The translations under genes and the position numbers were made by a program. 24,342 bases of DNA from a virus: positions 13,940-38,281 of the IMG/VR virus record IMGVR_UViG_3300030451_000561, one strand, 5' to 3'. Positions 4,914-12,490 of the stretch are shown one piece after another. The notes below the pieces were generated by a model. The model did no database searches and was not told the DNA's origin. It worked only from the letters and a program-made list of their open reading frames with translations. The first letter of the stretch is position 1. Every line of letters starts with the position of its first letter.

Positions 4914-5682
4914 AGATTTTCTTACTAGCATGAGACACAATGTTCAAGCGTTAGGAGACATACCAGTAAACAAGATTACTACCAGTCTTATTAACAAGAT
5001 GAATGACTACAACAAGTCACGACCTAACTGTAATGAAGTAGTCAACAAGAAGATGGGTCATCTCAAGCTAGTGTTAGAAGACTGTAGAGATGATGGGTAT
5101 ATAACTATGCCTGAGTTTCCTAAAGCTAGGCGAGTCAAGAAGAACAAGAAGGTACACTACCTGACTGCTGATATGGAAAGAGAACTCATGTCTTACTTGA
5201 CTTGCTTCAATTACCACGAACACCGAGATGTGTTCAAGTGTTTGATTGATATAGGTTGCAGGGTCATGGAACTACTGACACTCGAAAAAAGATTTGTTGA
5301 CTTTGACAAGAATCAAATTACATTCCAGTACAGGAAGAACGGAAGACCTAACACTGTGCCTATGACTAATGCTGTCAGGTCTATCATCAAACCTTACTAT
5401 GACAAATGCAATAGCTTAGACTTACTGTTCGATCACGACTACTACTGGGCTAGTAGTATCTTTGCTAAAGCTAAGAAGGAACTAGGGTATAGCAAACACA
5501 AGTGGTACAAGATACATTTGTTTAGAGATACGTGTGGTTCAAGACTTGCTCAAGCAGGAATACAATTACTGATTATCCGAGACTGGCTAGGACACGAAGA
5601 CGTACAAATGACAGAGAAGTATTCTCATCTAGCACCTGACTCTATGCACCAAGTAGTAGGAGTACTAAATGAATCCGAGTAA
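4834..5682 (+). CDS. int: Tyrosine recombinase, phage integrase
   Basis: A 282-residue site-specific recombinase. The N-terminal core-binding region (about 1-100) includes the SAM-like helices around DIPVNKITTSLINKMNDYN. The catalytic domain contains R143 (IGCRVMELL), K168 in the beta-hairpin (YRKNGRPNTVPM), H228 and R231 (HLFR), H254 (WLGHEDVQMT) and the nucleophile Y263 (EKYSHL), so the full R-K-H-R-H-Y set is present. The short length suggests that a separate arm-binding domain is reduced or missing. The gene lies directly upstream of the RNA polymerase and overlaps it by 14 bp. This is the place where integrases occur in several marine T7-like phages. It implies a lysogenic option; attP and repressor were not identified. 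Confidence 0.95.
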   Translation: MKKKVPTLKEAARTTYKRRKNGDVSAKDFLTSMRHNVQALGDIPVNKITTSLINKMNDYNKSRPNCNEVVNKKMGHLKLVLEDCRDDGYITMPEFPKARRVKKNKKVHYLTADMERELMSYLTCFNYHEHRDVFKCLIDIGCRVMELLTLEKRFVDFDKNQITFQYRKNGRPNTVPMTNAVRSIIKPYYDKCNSLDLLFDHDYYWASSIFAKAKKELGYSKHKWYKIHLFRDTCGSRLAQAGIQLLIIRDWLGHEDVQMTEKYSHLAPDSMHQVVGVLNESE

Positions 5683-8062
5683 GAAACAATTAGAGCTAGA
5701 GCAAAGTATCTTTAGCATCTCAGGGTATAACAAACTATCTAGGAATAACAAACTAAGAGAGAAGGGCAGGGAGTCTGAAACACCATACGCTAGAAACATG
5801 ATTGAAGCAGGACTTGATGCCCTTACAAAAGCACTGAAGTTATACGTTGAAAAATCTATGACAGGACAGGCAGGAGTCAGGGCTGTAGCTGCAAAATATA
5901 TAGCTCAGTTCCCTGACCTTGACGTAGTTTCTTTTATTGCTTTTAAAGTAATCATAGATAACACATCACTTGAAAAACCTACAACAACAATCGCTATAAA
6001 CATAGGTCAAATGTTAGAAGATGAAATGCGTTATACAATCTTTGAACAGCTAGACCCAAAACATTTTAAGAACATCAAGAGACATACCAGAGATACAAAC
6101 CATACTGGTTACAAAAAGAATATGGTTAGAACTCACATGAGTAAGAAGGGTATAGAGTTTGAGACATGGAAGAAGGAAGACAAGTTAAAGATAGGTCTAG
6201 TTCTTATTGATCTAGTAATGATAAACGTAGGTATGGTCAAGATGATTAACAAGAGAGTAGGCAAGAGTCTGTTATCTTGCTTAGTCTTTACTGAAGTAAC
6301 AATGAAGTGGATACAGAAGGGGCGAGCTAATCGCATAGCTGCATACCCACAATACTTACCTTGCTATGACAAACCCAAACCATATACAACATTATCTGAT
6401 GGTGGTTTTTATACTGAGAGACTTAGAACAAAAGCTATTAAGACTTCTAATCCTGAGACATTAAAAAGGTTACAAGAAGAAAACTTAACAGTATGTCTAA
6501 AGGCTCTAAACCTTGCGTCAAGTACAGCGTGGGGGGTAAATAAATTTGTGTTTGATACTCTTGTATATTGTTGGGAAGAAGGTATAGAAGTAGGGGGTTT
6601 GATAAATAAAGAACCACTAGAGTTACCACCTAAACCTGATGACTGGAATGATAAGGAGAAGACAAAGACATGGAGATACCACGCAGGTCTTACACATGAT
6701 ACTAACCACAAGAACAAAGTCAAAAGGTATCAGATACTATCAATCATTGATACCGCAAAAAAATTTCTTGGAGAAAAATTTTATCACGTTTACCAAATGG
6801 ATTTTACTTCTAGGTTTTATCCTGTAACTGCACACTTCCACCCACAAGGAACTGACATAGCCAGAGCCTTGCATCAATTCTATGAAGGTGGAGAGATCAA
6901 GACTAAGAGACAACTAGACTGGTTAGCTATAGCAGGAGCTAATGCTTTTGGTATGGGTAAGTGTAGCTATGAAGAGAGACTAGAGTGGGCGTACATAGAA
7001 GGACAAGACTATGCAGAACAAGTAGCACTTGACCCTATAGAGAATCTAGATATATGGGGTAATGCTGCTGACCCATTCCAGTTTCTTGCATGGTGTAAAG
7101 AGTGGCATGACTTTATGCAAGTGGGAATGAACAATGGTTTTATCTCACGTTATTGTTGTTGCCTTGATGGTACGAACAATGGCTATCAACACATAGCAGG
7201 ACTGGTATCTTGTAAGGAATTAGCAGGCAAGGTTAACTTACAATACAGCAAACAACCGCAGGATTTATACAAAGAAGTATTAGATAAAGTATTACTCTTA
7301 CTCAAGAACGACAATACAATACAGGGTCAACTTTGGTATGGCCATAGAAATAAATTAACTAGGAAGTTTATAAAGAAACCAGTGTTGATGATACCTTATA
7401 ACTCAACTACCTTTGGCATAGCTAATCATGTGGAAAGATATTTTGTTAATGAGAATTTTTATCTAGCAAAAAATTTTAAGAACAACTTTTATCTTGCAAC
7501 AATTATTGAGACTGCTGTAAGTATGATTAGTCCTGAGAGTATAAACCTGCTGAAGTATCTATCAAAGATAGCTGTATGTTTTAACAAAGAAAACAAAACT
7601 ATATCTTGGAATACTCCCTCTGGTTTTCTAGTTCAACAGAAGTACTTTGTTAACAACAGCAAGATAATAAGAACTAAGTTAAGTAATCAAAGTATGAGAT
7701 TAAACTTGGCTGAACCTACCTTGCAAGTTGACAAAAGAAAACAAGCACAAGGTTTTCCTAGTAACTATATACATAGCTTTGATGCTGCACACCTACAGTT
7801 AACCTTAGTTGAAGCAAGTAAGATGGGTCTTGAACAGTTCTGTATTATCCACGACTGCTTTGGTAGTCCTGCTGCTGATCTTGATAGACTGATTGAATGT
7901 GTGAAGCAGACATTTTTCTACATATATAGTGACAATAATTTAGACAACTTACATCATCAAGTAGCAGAACAACTTAGTGATACAAAGGGATTACCACCTG
8001 CACTACGCATGGGAGACTTTGATATTACAGATGTGTTGACAGCACCATATATATTTACATGA
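5669..8062 (+). CDS. T7-like single-subunit DNA-dependent RNA polymerase
   Basis: A 797-residue polymerase, somewhat shorter than T7 gp1 (883). Motif A is CLDGTNNGYQHIAGL with catalytic D500. Motif B is TRKFIKKPVLMIPYNSTTFG, whose R565, K569 and Y577 align with T7 R627, K631 and Y639. Motif C is IIHDCFGSPAADL with H728 and D729, matching T7 H811 and D812. The upstream YQMDFTSRFYPVTAHFHPQG block and the terminal region are also conserved. The enzyme transcribes middle and late phage genes from phage promoters. The start has a good AGGAG site at 5658-5662 inside the integrase gene, so the two are probably cotranslated. The shorter length lies mainly in the N-terminal, promoter-recognition half, so specificity is likely different from T7. 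Confidence 0.97.
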   Translation: MNPSKKQLELEQSIFSISGYNKLSRNNKLREKGRESETPYARNMIEAGLDALTKALKLYVEKSMTGQAGVRAVAAKYIAQFPDLDVVSFIAFKVIIDNTSLEKPTTTIAINIGQMLEDEMRYTIFEQLDPKHFKNIKRHTRDTNHTGYKKNMVRTHMSKKGIEFETWKKEDKLKIGLVLIDLVMINVGMVKMINKRVGKSLLSCLVFTEVTMKWIQKGRANRIAAYPQYLPCYDKPKPYTTLSDGGFYTERLRTKAIKTSNPETLKRLQEENLTVCLKALNLASSTAWGVNKFVFDTLVYCWEEGIEVGGLINKEPLELPPKPDDWNDKEKTKTWRYHAGLTHDTNHKNKVKRYQILSIIDTAKKFLGEKFYHVYQMDFTSRFYPVTAHFHPQGTDIARALHQFYEGGEIKTKRQLDWLAIAGANAFGMGKCSYEERLEWAYIEGQDYAEQVALDPIENLDIWGNAADPFQFLAWCKEWHDFMQVGMNNGFISRYCCCLDGTNNGYQHIAGLVSCKELAGKVNLQYSKQPQDLYKEVLDKVLLLLKNDNTIQGQLWYGHRNKLTRKFIKKPVLMIPYNSTTFGIANHVERYFVNENFYLAKNFKNNFYLATIIETAVSMISPESINLLKYLSKIAVCFNKENKTISWNTPSGFLVQQKYFVNNSKIIRTKLSNQSMRLNLAEPTLQVDKRKQAQGFPSNYIHSFDAAHLQLTLVEASKMGLEQFCIIHDCFGSPAADLDRLIECVKQTFFYIYSDNNLDNLHHQVAEQLSDTKGLPPALRMGDFDITDVLTAPYIFT

Positions 8063-8130
8063 CAAGTAATCGAGGTACAATAAATATACGTCTTAGATAA
8101 GACGAATTACACGCATACACTCCAAGCAAA
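8063..8130 (+). promoter_or_regulatory. Intergenic gap with short palindrome, possible phage promoter region
   Basis: This 68-bp gap between the RNA polymerase and SSB genes contains CGTCTT (8089-8094) pairing with AAGACG (8099-8104) around AGAT. It is preceded by AATAAATATA. A phage promoter for the replication block would be expected about here, but I could not derive a convincing consensus. Confidence 0.3.
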
Positions 8131-8754
8131 ATGGAACAAATTAATTCGGAGACTATTAAGATAGTCACTCCTGTTGGTACACGTTTTAGGTACTCATGGT
8201 TAGTCACACCTGATGAATATAAAGGTGTTGAGAAATGGAAGACTGAAGCTATCGTACCTGTTGGCGAAGCTAGTCAGAAAATAGCACAACAGTTAGAGGA
8301 CTTGATTGAAGGGTGGAAGGCACAGCTAAAGGCTGCGTTTCCTAAGAGAGAGTTTACTCTTACAAAGAGTCAGAAGACTGGTAAGCCTAGCTTCCCTTGG
8401 TCGTTTGAAGACGAGGGTTTAATCATACGATTAAAGAAAAATGTAATAGGTAAGAAGGGTAAGCTTAGTCCTATCACTATGTTTAAACATGACCCTGCGA
8501 CTGGACAAAACTTGTTGATGACTGAAGAACAAAGACATGAGATGGATAAGATAAGTCCTGAAACTACAGGTCAAATATCTTTCCTAGCTTCAGGCTATGA
8601 CGCAGGTGCTAATGGTGTTGGCATTAAGTGTATGCCATTATCCATTTGTTTCAGAGAGATAGTTCCTTTCAATGGTGGAGCTAGTGACTTTGAAACAACT
8701 GAACCTGCAAGCTATGAAGAAAAAGAAACAGTCAGTTCAGGGGCAGACTTCTAA
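8131..8754 (+). CDS. Single-stranded DNA-binding protein, T7 gp2.5-like
   Basis: A 207-residue protein (T7 gp2.5 has 232). The body fits the gp2.5 OB-fold family, with PVGTRFRYSWLVTPDEYKG at about 11-29, KPSFPWSFEDEG and FLASGYDAGANGVGIKC. The C-terminal tail is acidic and ends in an aromatic residue (EEKETVSSGADF). In T7 such a tail recruits polymerase and helicase-primase. It coats single-stranded DNA in replication and recombination. It is the first gene of the DNA block, and its 3' end overlaps endonuclease I by 41 bp. Its usual polymerase partner is missing from this window, so the tail may contact the helicase or a host polymerase. Confidence 0.9.
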   Translation: MEQINSETIKIVTPVGTRFRYSWLVTPDEYKGVEKWKTEAIVPVGEASQKIAQQLEDLIEGWKAQLKAAFPKREFTLTKSQKTGKPSFPWSFEDEGLIIRLKKNVIGKKGKLSPITMFKHDPATGQNLLMTEEQRHEMDKISPETTGQISFLASGYDAGANGVGIKCMPLSICFREIVPFNGGASDFETTEPASYEEKETVSSGADF

Positions 8755-9100
8755 ATACAAGAGTCAATTTGAAAGTCAATTTGCTGACGACCTAAACAAA
8801 AAGAAAATTATCTTTACCTATGAAACACTCAGCATTGACTATGAAATTACTTGCACCTACAAGCCTGATTTTATACTCAACAATTTTATTGTTGAAACGA
8901 AGGGCTACTTCTCAAAGGAAGATAGACGAAAACATCTTGCGATTAAGAAGAAACGACCCGACCTAGATATAAGGTTCTGTTTTCAAAATAGCAGAACCAA
9001 ACTATCTAAAGCTAAGAACTCTATCTCGTATGCCAAATGGTGTACGAGACATGGGTTTCAATACTGCGACAAATTTATTCCTGACTCTTGGTATGCCTAG
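8714..9100 (+). CDS. Endonuclease I, Holliday-junction resolvase, T7 gp3-like
   Basis: A 128-residue nuclease when started at 8714. A start at 8672 adds 14 residues without family similarity. The catalytic residues line up with T7 gp3: E20, D52 (YKPDF), E61 and K63 (VETKG) correspond to T7 E20, D55, E65 and K67. The segments DRRKHLAIKKKRPDLDIRF and SRTKLSKA are also conserved. The enzyme resolves branched DNA and helps degrade host DNA, supplying nucleotides. It overlaps the SSB gene end in another frame, and its stop overlaps the next small gene. No lysozyme-amidase (gp3.5) gene follows, unlike in T7. Confidence 0.92.
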   Translation: MKKKKQSVQGQTSKYKSQFESQFADDLNKKKIIFTYETLSIDYEITCTYKPDFILNNFIVETKGYFSKEDRRKHLAIKKKRPDLDIRFCFQNSRTKLSKAKNSISYAKWCTRHGFQYCDKFIPDSWYA

Positions 9101-9251
9101 CTATCCTTTACCACCAAACCCTAAACTTGGTTGCACAATCTATGACGATTACAAACGTGTATGGGTTGTATGGAACGGAAGTGAGTGGGTAGATATAGTC
9201 CTTAACGAACACAGATGCAAGTTAGATAATGAAGAGTCAGTACAAGATTAA
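9093..9251 (+). CDS. Small protein between endonuclease and primase-helicase, unknown
   Basis: Started at 9093, it has 52 residues and overlaps the endonuclease stop by eight bases. An upstream ATG at 9030 would lengthen it inside the endonuclease gene and is less likely. The sequence is MPSYPLPPNPKLGCTIYDDY followed by KRVWVVWNGSEWVDI, a compact beta-strand-rich unit (YDDYKRVWVVWNG is hairpin-like). It ends in an acidic tail that overlaps the primase-helicase start by 23 bp. I do not recognise it. The tight overlaps on both sides support it as a coupled gene of the replication block. Confidence 0.6.
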   Translation: MPSYPLPPNPKLGCTIYDDYKRVWVVWNGSEWVDIVLNEHRCKLDNEESVQD

Positions 9252-10842
9252 AGAAGTTTGCCCTGAGTGTGGCAAGAAAAACTGTGCGGTCTTTAGTGAT
9301 GGACATAAACATTGTTTCACTATGGACTGTGGCTATACCTACTACCCCAACAAGAAAGAAAAGAAAGTGACTATCATTCCACTACGAAAACAAAACCCCA
9401 AACTATTAAAGGTCACACCTATAGCTTTAGCTAAACGTGGAATCACTAAAGAGACTTGCGAACTATTTGGTTATGGACAAGCAGAGTTCAGAGGTCAGCC
9501 TGTTCAGGTTGCTACGTATAAAGATCAGAAAGGTAATGACGTAGCACAACACGTTAGGTTTGCTGACAAAAAGTTTGCTTGGATAGGAGACATATCAAAC
9601 GTACAACTATGGGGTCAGCATCTATGGAGACAGCATGGTAGTAATGGTTCAGTGTTTGTCAGTTGCTTTGAAGGAGAGATCGACTGCATGAGTGGGTCAC
9701 AGATACAAGGCAACAAGTTTCCCTGTGTATCTATTCCGTCAGGTGTACAGTCAGCAGCTAAGTATCTAGCAGCAAACTACAAATGGTTAGATACTTATTG
9801 TCGTATAGTTCTATGCTTTGATAATGATGAAGCAGGTAATAAAGCAGCAGAGAAATGTATGGAAGTCTTACCCAAAGGTAAGGTTGCCATAGCAAGACTA
9901 GATCGTAATGACGTAAACGATCATCTTGTATTAGGCGAAGGAGATATAGTACAGGAAAGATTATGGAAGGCTAGACCAGTTAGACCTGACTCTCTTATTA
10001 ATGCAGCAGACGCATGGGATTTGTTTACCAGAGAAACAAGTAAAGCTATAACAGACTTTCCCTTTCCAAAGTTAAATGAATTTACCAGAGGTTTATTTCC
10101 TAGCCAACTGTTCACAGTAGCCAGTGGTAGTGGGGCAGGGAAGTCCACGATATGTAGAGAATTTTGTCATCACTTTCTTACTCAAGGAAATGGATTGAAA
10201 GTAGGTTACATAGGTTTAGAAGAGTCAGTACAAAGAACACTTCAAGGTTTAGTAGGTATTGACTTAAACGTACCTTTGCACTTAAATGAAGATGTCATAA
10301 AAAAAGAAGAATTGAAGGTTGCGTTTGATAGGTTGACTTCAACTCGCAACCTTTTTCTTTACAATCATTTTGGTAGTCTTGACCCTGATGTATTGCTAGA
10401 ACAGATAAGGTATCTAGCAACTGTAGATAAAGTACAAGTAGTTATCTTAGATCACATATCAATCGTTATGTCTGGTCTTGAGTTAGACAATGAACGCAGA
10501 GCTATAGATGTAACAATGACTAAGTTAAGAAGTCTATGTGAATCAACGAACATAGCTTTGATAGTAGTCAGTCATCTACGCAGACCACAAGGACAAGGGC
10601 ATGAAGAAGGTAGAGACATATCTGTATCTGATCTAAGGGGTTCTCACTCTTTAGTACAGCTATCAGATGTGGTACTTGGTGCATCAAGAAACCAAGTAGG
10701 AGACGCTAGTGAAAGACAAAGACTACAGTTAAAGGTATTGAAGTCCAGACATACTGGTATGACAGGAGAAGTAGATAAGTTATTGTACGACCAAAAGACA
10801 GGTCGGCTAGTAGTTTATGAAAACACATTCGGAGACTTATGA
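9229..10842 (+). CDS. DNA primase-helicase, T7 gp4-like
   Basis: A 537-residue bifunctional replication protein (T7 gp4A has 566). The N-terminal zinc-binding domain has C11, C14, C29 and C34, for template recognition. The Toprim primase core has FEGEID (E148, E150, D152) and CFDNDEAG (D198, D200). The helicase domain has Walker A GSGAGKST (K305), VILDH with D408, VVSHL with H449, DLRGSHSLVQLSD and a likely arginine finger R487 (ASRNQ). All catalytic elements appear intact. It unwinds duplex DNA 5'-3' as a ring and primes lagging-strand synthesis. The stop overlaps the exonuclease ATG by four bases, where other T7-like phages usually carry DNA polymerase. Confidence 0.96.
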   Translation: MKSQYKIKEVCPECGKKNCAVFSDGHKHCFTMDCGYTYYPNKKEKKVTIIPLRKQNPKLLKVTPIALAKRGITKETCELFGYGQAEFRGQPVQVATYKDQKGNDVAQHVRFADKKFAWIGDISNVQLWGQHLWRQHGSNGSVFVSCFEGEIDCMSGSQIQGNKFPCVSIPSGVQSAAKYLAANYKWLDTYCRIVLCFDNDEAGNKAAEKCMEVLPKGKVAIARLDRNDVNDHLVLGEGDIVQERLWKARPVRPDSLINAADAWDLFTRETSKAITDFPFPKLNEFTRGLFPSQLFTVASGSGAGKSTICREFCHHFLTQGNGLKVGYIGLEESVQRTLQGLVGIDLNVPLHLNEDVIKKEELKVAFDRLTSTRNLFLYNHFGSLDPDVLLEQIRYLATVDKVQVVILDHISIVMSGLELDNERRAIDVTMTKLRSLCESTNIALIVVSHLRRPQGQGHEEGRDISVSDLRGSHSLVQLSDVVLGASRNQVGDASERQRLQLKVLKSRHTGMTGEVDKLLYDQKTGRLVVYENTFGDL

Positions 10843-11573
10843 CTTTACTAATTGATGCAGACTGGTTGATCTACAATTCTTGCTGTGCTTGTGAACAAGA
10901 CACAAGATGGACTGAGCATGAACACACCTTACATTCAGATGAAAGAGATATTATGAATCTGATTGATAACAGGATAGATGTATATAAAAACATAGCAGGA
11001 GAAAACCACGACATAATTATGTGCTTTACTTCTTACCCAACATTTAGACATGAGATATTTCCAGAGTACAAGATACATAGAATAGGTAGAAGAAAACCAC
11101 TAGCTTTGCGATCAGTAATTAATAACTGTAAAAAAATATATGACTGTGTATCTTATCCAAACTTAGAAGGAGATGACGTACTTGGATTACTAGCTACTAA
11201 CGGACAATACAAAAATCCAATAATAGTATCAGTCGATAAAGATATGAGAACTATACCTTGTAAGCTAATAGCTGCTGAAGAAGTAGAACATATTACAGAG
11301 AAGAAAGCTAATAGACACTGGTTTGAAATGTCTATAGCAGGAGACAGTACAGATGGAATAGTAGGAGTTAAAGGCACAGGTATGGTAACTGCTACTAAAT
11401 TACTAGCAGATACACCTGACACCATAGATGCACTGTGGTCTAAGGTTGCTGAAACATACACAAAGAAAGGCTATACCTTGGCTGATGCCATACTCAATGC
11501 AAGACTTACAAGGATACTTAGGGAAGGAGACTATGACTACAACACAGGGGAAGTAAAACTCTGGCAGCCATAA
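10839..11573 (+). CDS. 5'-3' exonuclease, T7 gp6-like (FEN/PIN fold)
   Basis: A 244-residue FEN-type nuclease. Acidic metal ligands are visible as D6 and D8 (LLIDADWL), E110-D113 (EGDD), D133 and D135 (SVDKD), and D169 and D172 (GDSTDG). They are followed by the helix-hairpin-helix GVKGTGMVTATKLL. The C-terminus RILREGDYDYNTGEVKLWQP matches the T7 gp6 end (ARILRFNEYNF...LWRP). The enzyme removes RNA primers and degrades host DNA. It is shorter than T7 gp6 (about 300). The start overlaps the primase-helicase stop (ATGA), with GGAG at 10831-10834. It is the last gene before the strong terminator. Confidence 0.93.
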   Translation: MTLLIDADWLIYNSCCACEQDTRWTEHEHTLHSDERDIMNLIDNRIDVYKNIAGENHDIIMCFTSYPTFRHEIFPEYKIHRIGRRKPLALRSVINNCKKIYDCVSYPNLEGDDVLGLLATNGQYKNPIIVSVDKDMRTIPCKLIAAEEVEHITEKKANRHWFEMSIAGDSTDGIVGVKGTGMVTATKLLADTPDTIDALWSKVAETYTKKGYTLADAILNARLTRILREGDYDYNTGEVKLWQP

Positions 11574-11613
11574 GAAAACCCCCAAGACGAGTCACTTGTC
11601 TCAGGGGTTTTCT
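11573..11613. terminator. Strong two-tier hairpin terminator after the exonuclease gene
   Basis: AGAAAACCCC (11573-11582) pairs fully with GGGGTTTTCT (11604-11613). An inner stem AGACGAG (11585-11591) pairs with CTTGTCT (11595-11601). The A-rich and T-rich ends make it usable on either strand. It begins at the last base of the exonuclease stop and separates the replication block from the late genes. Confidence 0.8.
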
Positions 11614-11622
11614 ACGCTTTAC

Positions 11623-11644
11623 CAATGGGTAACCACTCCCATTG
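11623..11644. terminator. Second hairpin behind the main terminator
   Basis: CAATGGG (11623-11629) pairs with CCCATTG (11638-11644) around an eight-base loop, ten bases after the main terminator. It has no long T tract, so it may be a backup terminator, an RNA processing site or a promoter-linked element for the late genes. Confidence 0.45.
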
Positions 11645-11703
11645 ATTAAATTGTAGCATGAAATCTATACAAAAGTATTTATATTTCCAGATTAAGAGTT
11701 ACT
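11645..11703 (+). promoter_or_regulatory. Candidate late promoter region
   Basis: After the two hairpins lies a 59-bp AT-rich stretch before the first late gene. It contains ATATTTCCAGATTAA at 11681-11695, nearly repeated as ATATTCCAGATAA at 15558-15570 upstream of the capsid gene. A phage promoter is expected in both places. Two occurrences are too few to define a consensus. Confidence 0.3.
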
Positions 11704-11925
11704 ATGTTAATAGTTTCAATCTTATTCTTGGCTGTTAAGTTACCACCTATCACTGATGACTTGATTCAAGGACTAGATGAGGTCTTTCCTAACCGCCACC
11801 CTGACCTGTCATTTTCTGATAGGGAAGTTTGGTATCGGGCAGGGCAAAGGTTTGTTGTCGATTGGTTAATTGAACAACAAAAGAGACAACGTGAAACTAT
11901 GTTGACTGAAAAAGTTTTAGATTAG
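11704..11925 (+). CDS. Small late protein (LPPITDDLIQGLDEVFP), unknown function
   Basis: A 73-residue protein, first of the late genes. After a short hydrophobic N-terminus come KLPPITDDLIQGLDEVFPNR and FSDREVWYRAGQRFVVDWLI. Similar small proteins upstream of the portal gene occur in marine T7-like phages, as I recall, without known function. The ATG at 11704 (TTACTATG) gives MLIVSILFLAVKLPP. A TTG at 11729 would instead give MAVKLPP, so the hydrophobic start may be an artefact. The tail is helical and charged (EQQKRQRE). It is four bases from the next gene. Confidence 0.7.
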   Translation: MLIVSILFLAVKLPPITDDLIQGLDEVFPNRHPDLSFSDREVWYRAGQRFVVDWLIEQQKRQRETMLTEKVLD

Positions 11926-11929
11926 TATT

Positions 11930-12229
11930 ATGTGTTTGGCTTCTAAACCTGCTCGTGCTATGACTCAACCTAAAAAAGCTGAGTTTACTGATGCCCCTCC
12001 TGTTGTTACAGGAGAGCAAGAAGGTGTAGAGAATCCATTTGATACTAAAAAAATAACAGATCAGTTAAAACTTAGAAGGAAGAAGAAAGAATCAGGAGTC
12101 AAGATTAAAAAAGGCGACCCTAATTTTTCTGACGTTAGAATTGCAGGTCTTACTGCTGAACCTGATACTAGAAGAAAATCTGGTATGGGTAGTACTTCTT
12201 CTCCTTACAACACGAAATCTATTTATTAA
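11930..12229 (+). CDS. Small basic late protein, possibly gp7.3-like virion protein
   Basis: A 99-residue protein beginning MCLASKPARAM, with a lysine-rich centre (LKLRRKKKESGVKIKKGD) and a Gly/Ser-rich end (RRKSGMGSTSSPYNTKSIY). The basic, low-complexity build, the terminal RRKSGMGST motif and the position just before the portal gene recall T7 gp7.3, a virion tail-associated protein ending in RKKARAGGKKSLSVARSSGG. The next gene has a similar layout, so the two may be a diverged pair. It probably has no enzymatic activity. The family assignment is tentative. Confidence 0.55.
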   Translation: MCLASKPARAMTQPKKAEFTDAPPVVTGEQEGVENPFDTKKITDQLKLRRKKKESGVKIKKGDPNFSDVRIAGLTAEPDTRRKSGMGSTSSPYNTKSIY

Positions 12230-12235
12230 ATTATT

Positions 12236-12484
12236 ATGTGCGTTTTCTCAGCCCCACCACCTCCCCCACCACTACCAGACCCAGAGCCTACAGCCCCTAA
12301 AGCTGAAAAGACTGCTGACGCTGTAGTAACTGGACAACAAAGAACCTCTGTTAAAAAGAAAGGACAAAAACTAGGTAGAACTGCTGCAAGGGAAGCAGGT
12401 AGAAAAGGCACAGCATCTTTAAGAATACCTTTATTAGGTAAAAAAGAGACTACCAGAAGTGGTAACTTAAACACACCTATTTAA
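12236..12484 (+). CDS. Small proline-rich late protein, gp7.3-like
   Basis: An 82-residue protein starting MCVFSAPPPPPPLPDPEPTA, followed by a basic region KKKGQKLGRTAAREAGRKGT and the end RSGNLNTPI. Poly-proline starts followed by a basic, Gly/Ser/Arg-rich tail are common in small podovirus structural proteins encoded just before the portal, and the tail resembles T7 gp7.3. It shares the MC N-terminus with the preceding gene and with the gp14-like protein. Six bases separate it from both neighbours. The minus-strand frame over the same bases is poly-glycine and is a shadow. Confidence 0.6.
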   Translation: MCVFSAPPPPPPLPDPEPTAPKAEKTADAVVTGQQRTSVKKKGQKLGRTAAREAGRKGTASLRIPLLGKKETTRSGNLNTPI

Positions 12485-12490
12485 AACAAC

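Noticed and set aside
8672-8713. Upstream ATG extending endonuclease I by 14 residues
   Set aside because: The added residues lie in the SSB coding region and have no counterpart in T7 gp3; starting at 8714 places E20 as in T7.
11625-11645. Six-codon frame (MGNHSH) after a CTTTACC element
   Set aside because: It coincides with the second terminator hairpin; too short to support as a gene or leader peptide.
12226-12474. Minus-strand frame with a poly-glycine end
   Set aside because: It is the antisense of the poly-proline gene at 12236; no start signals or neighbours on that strand.
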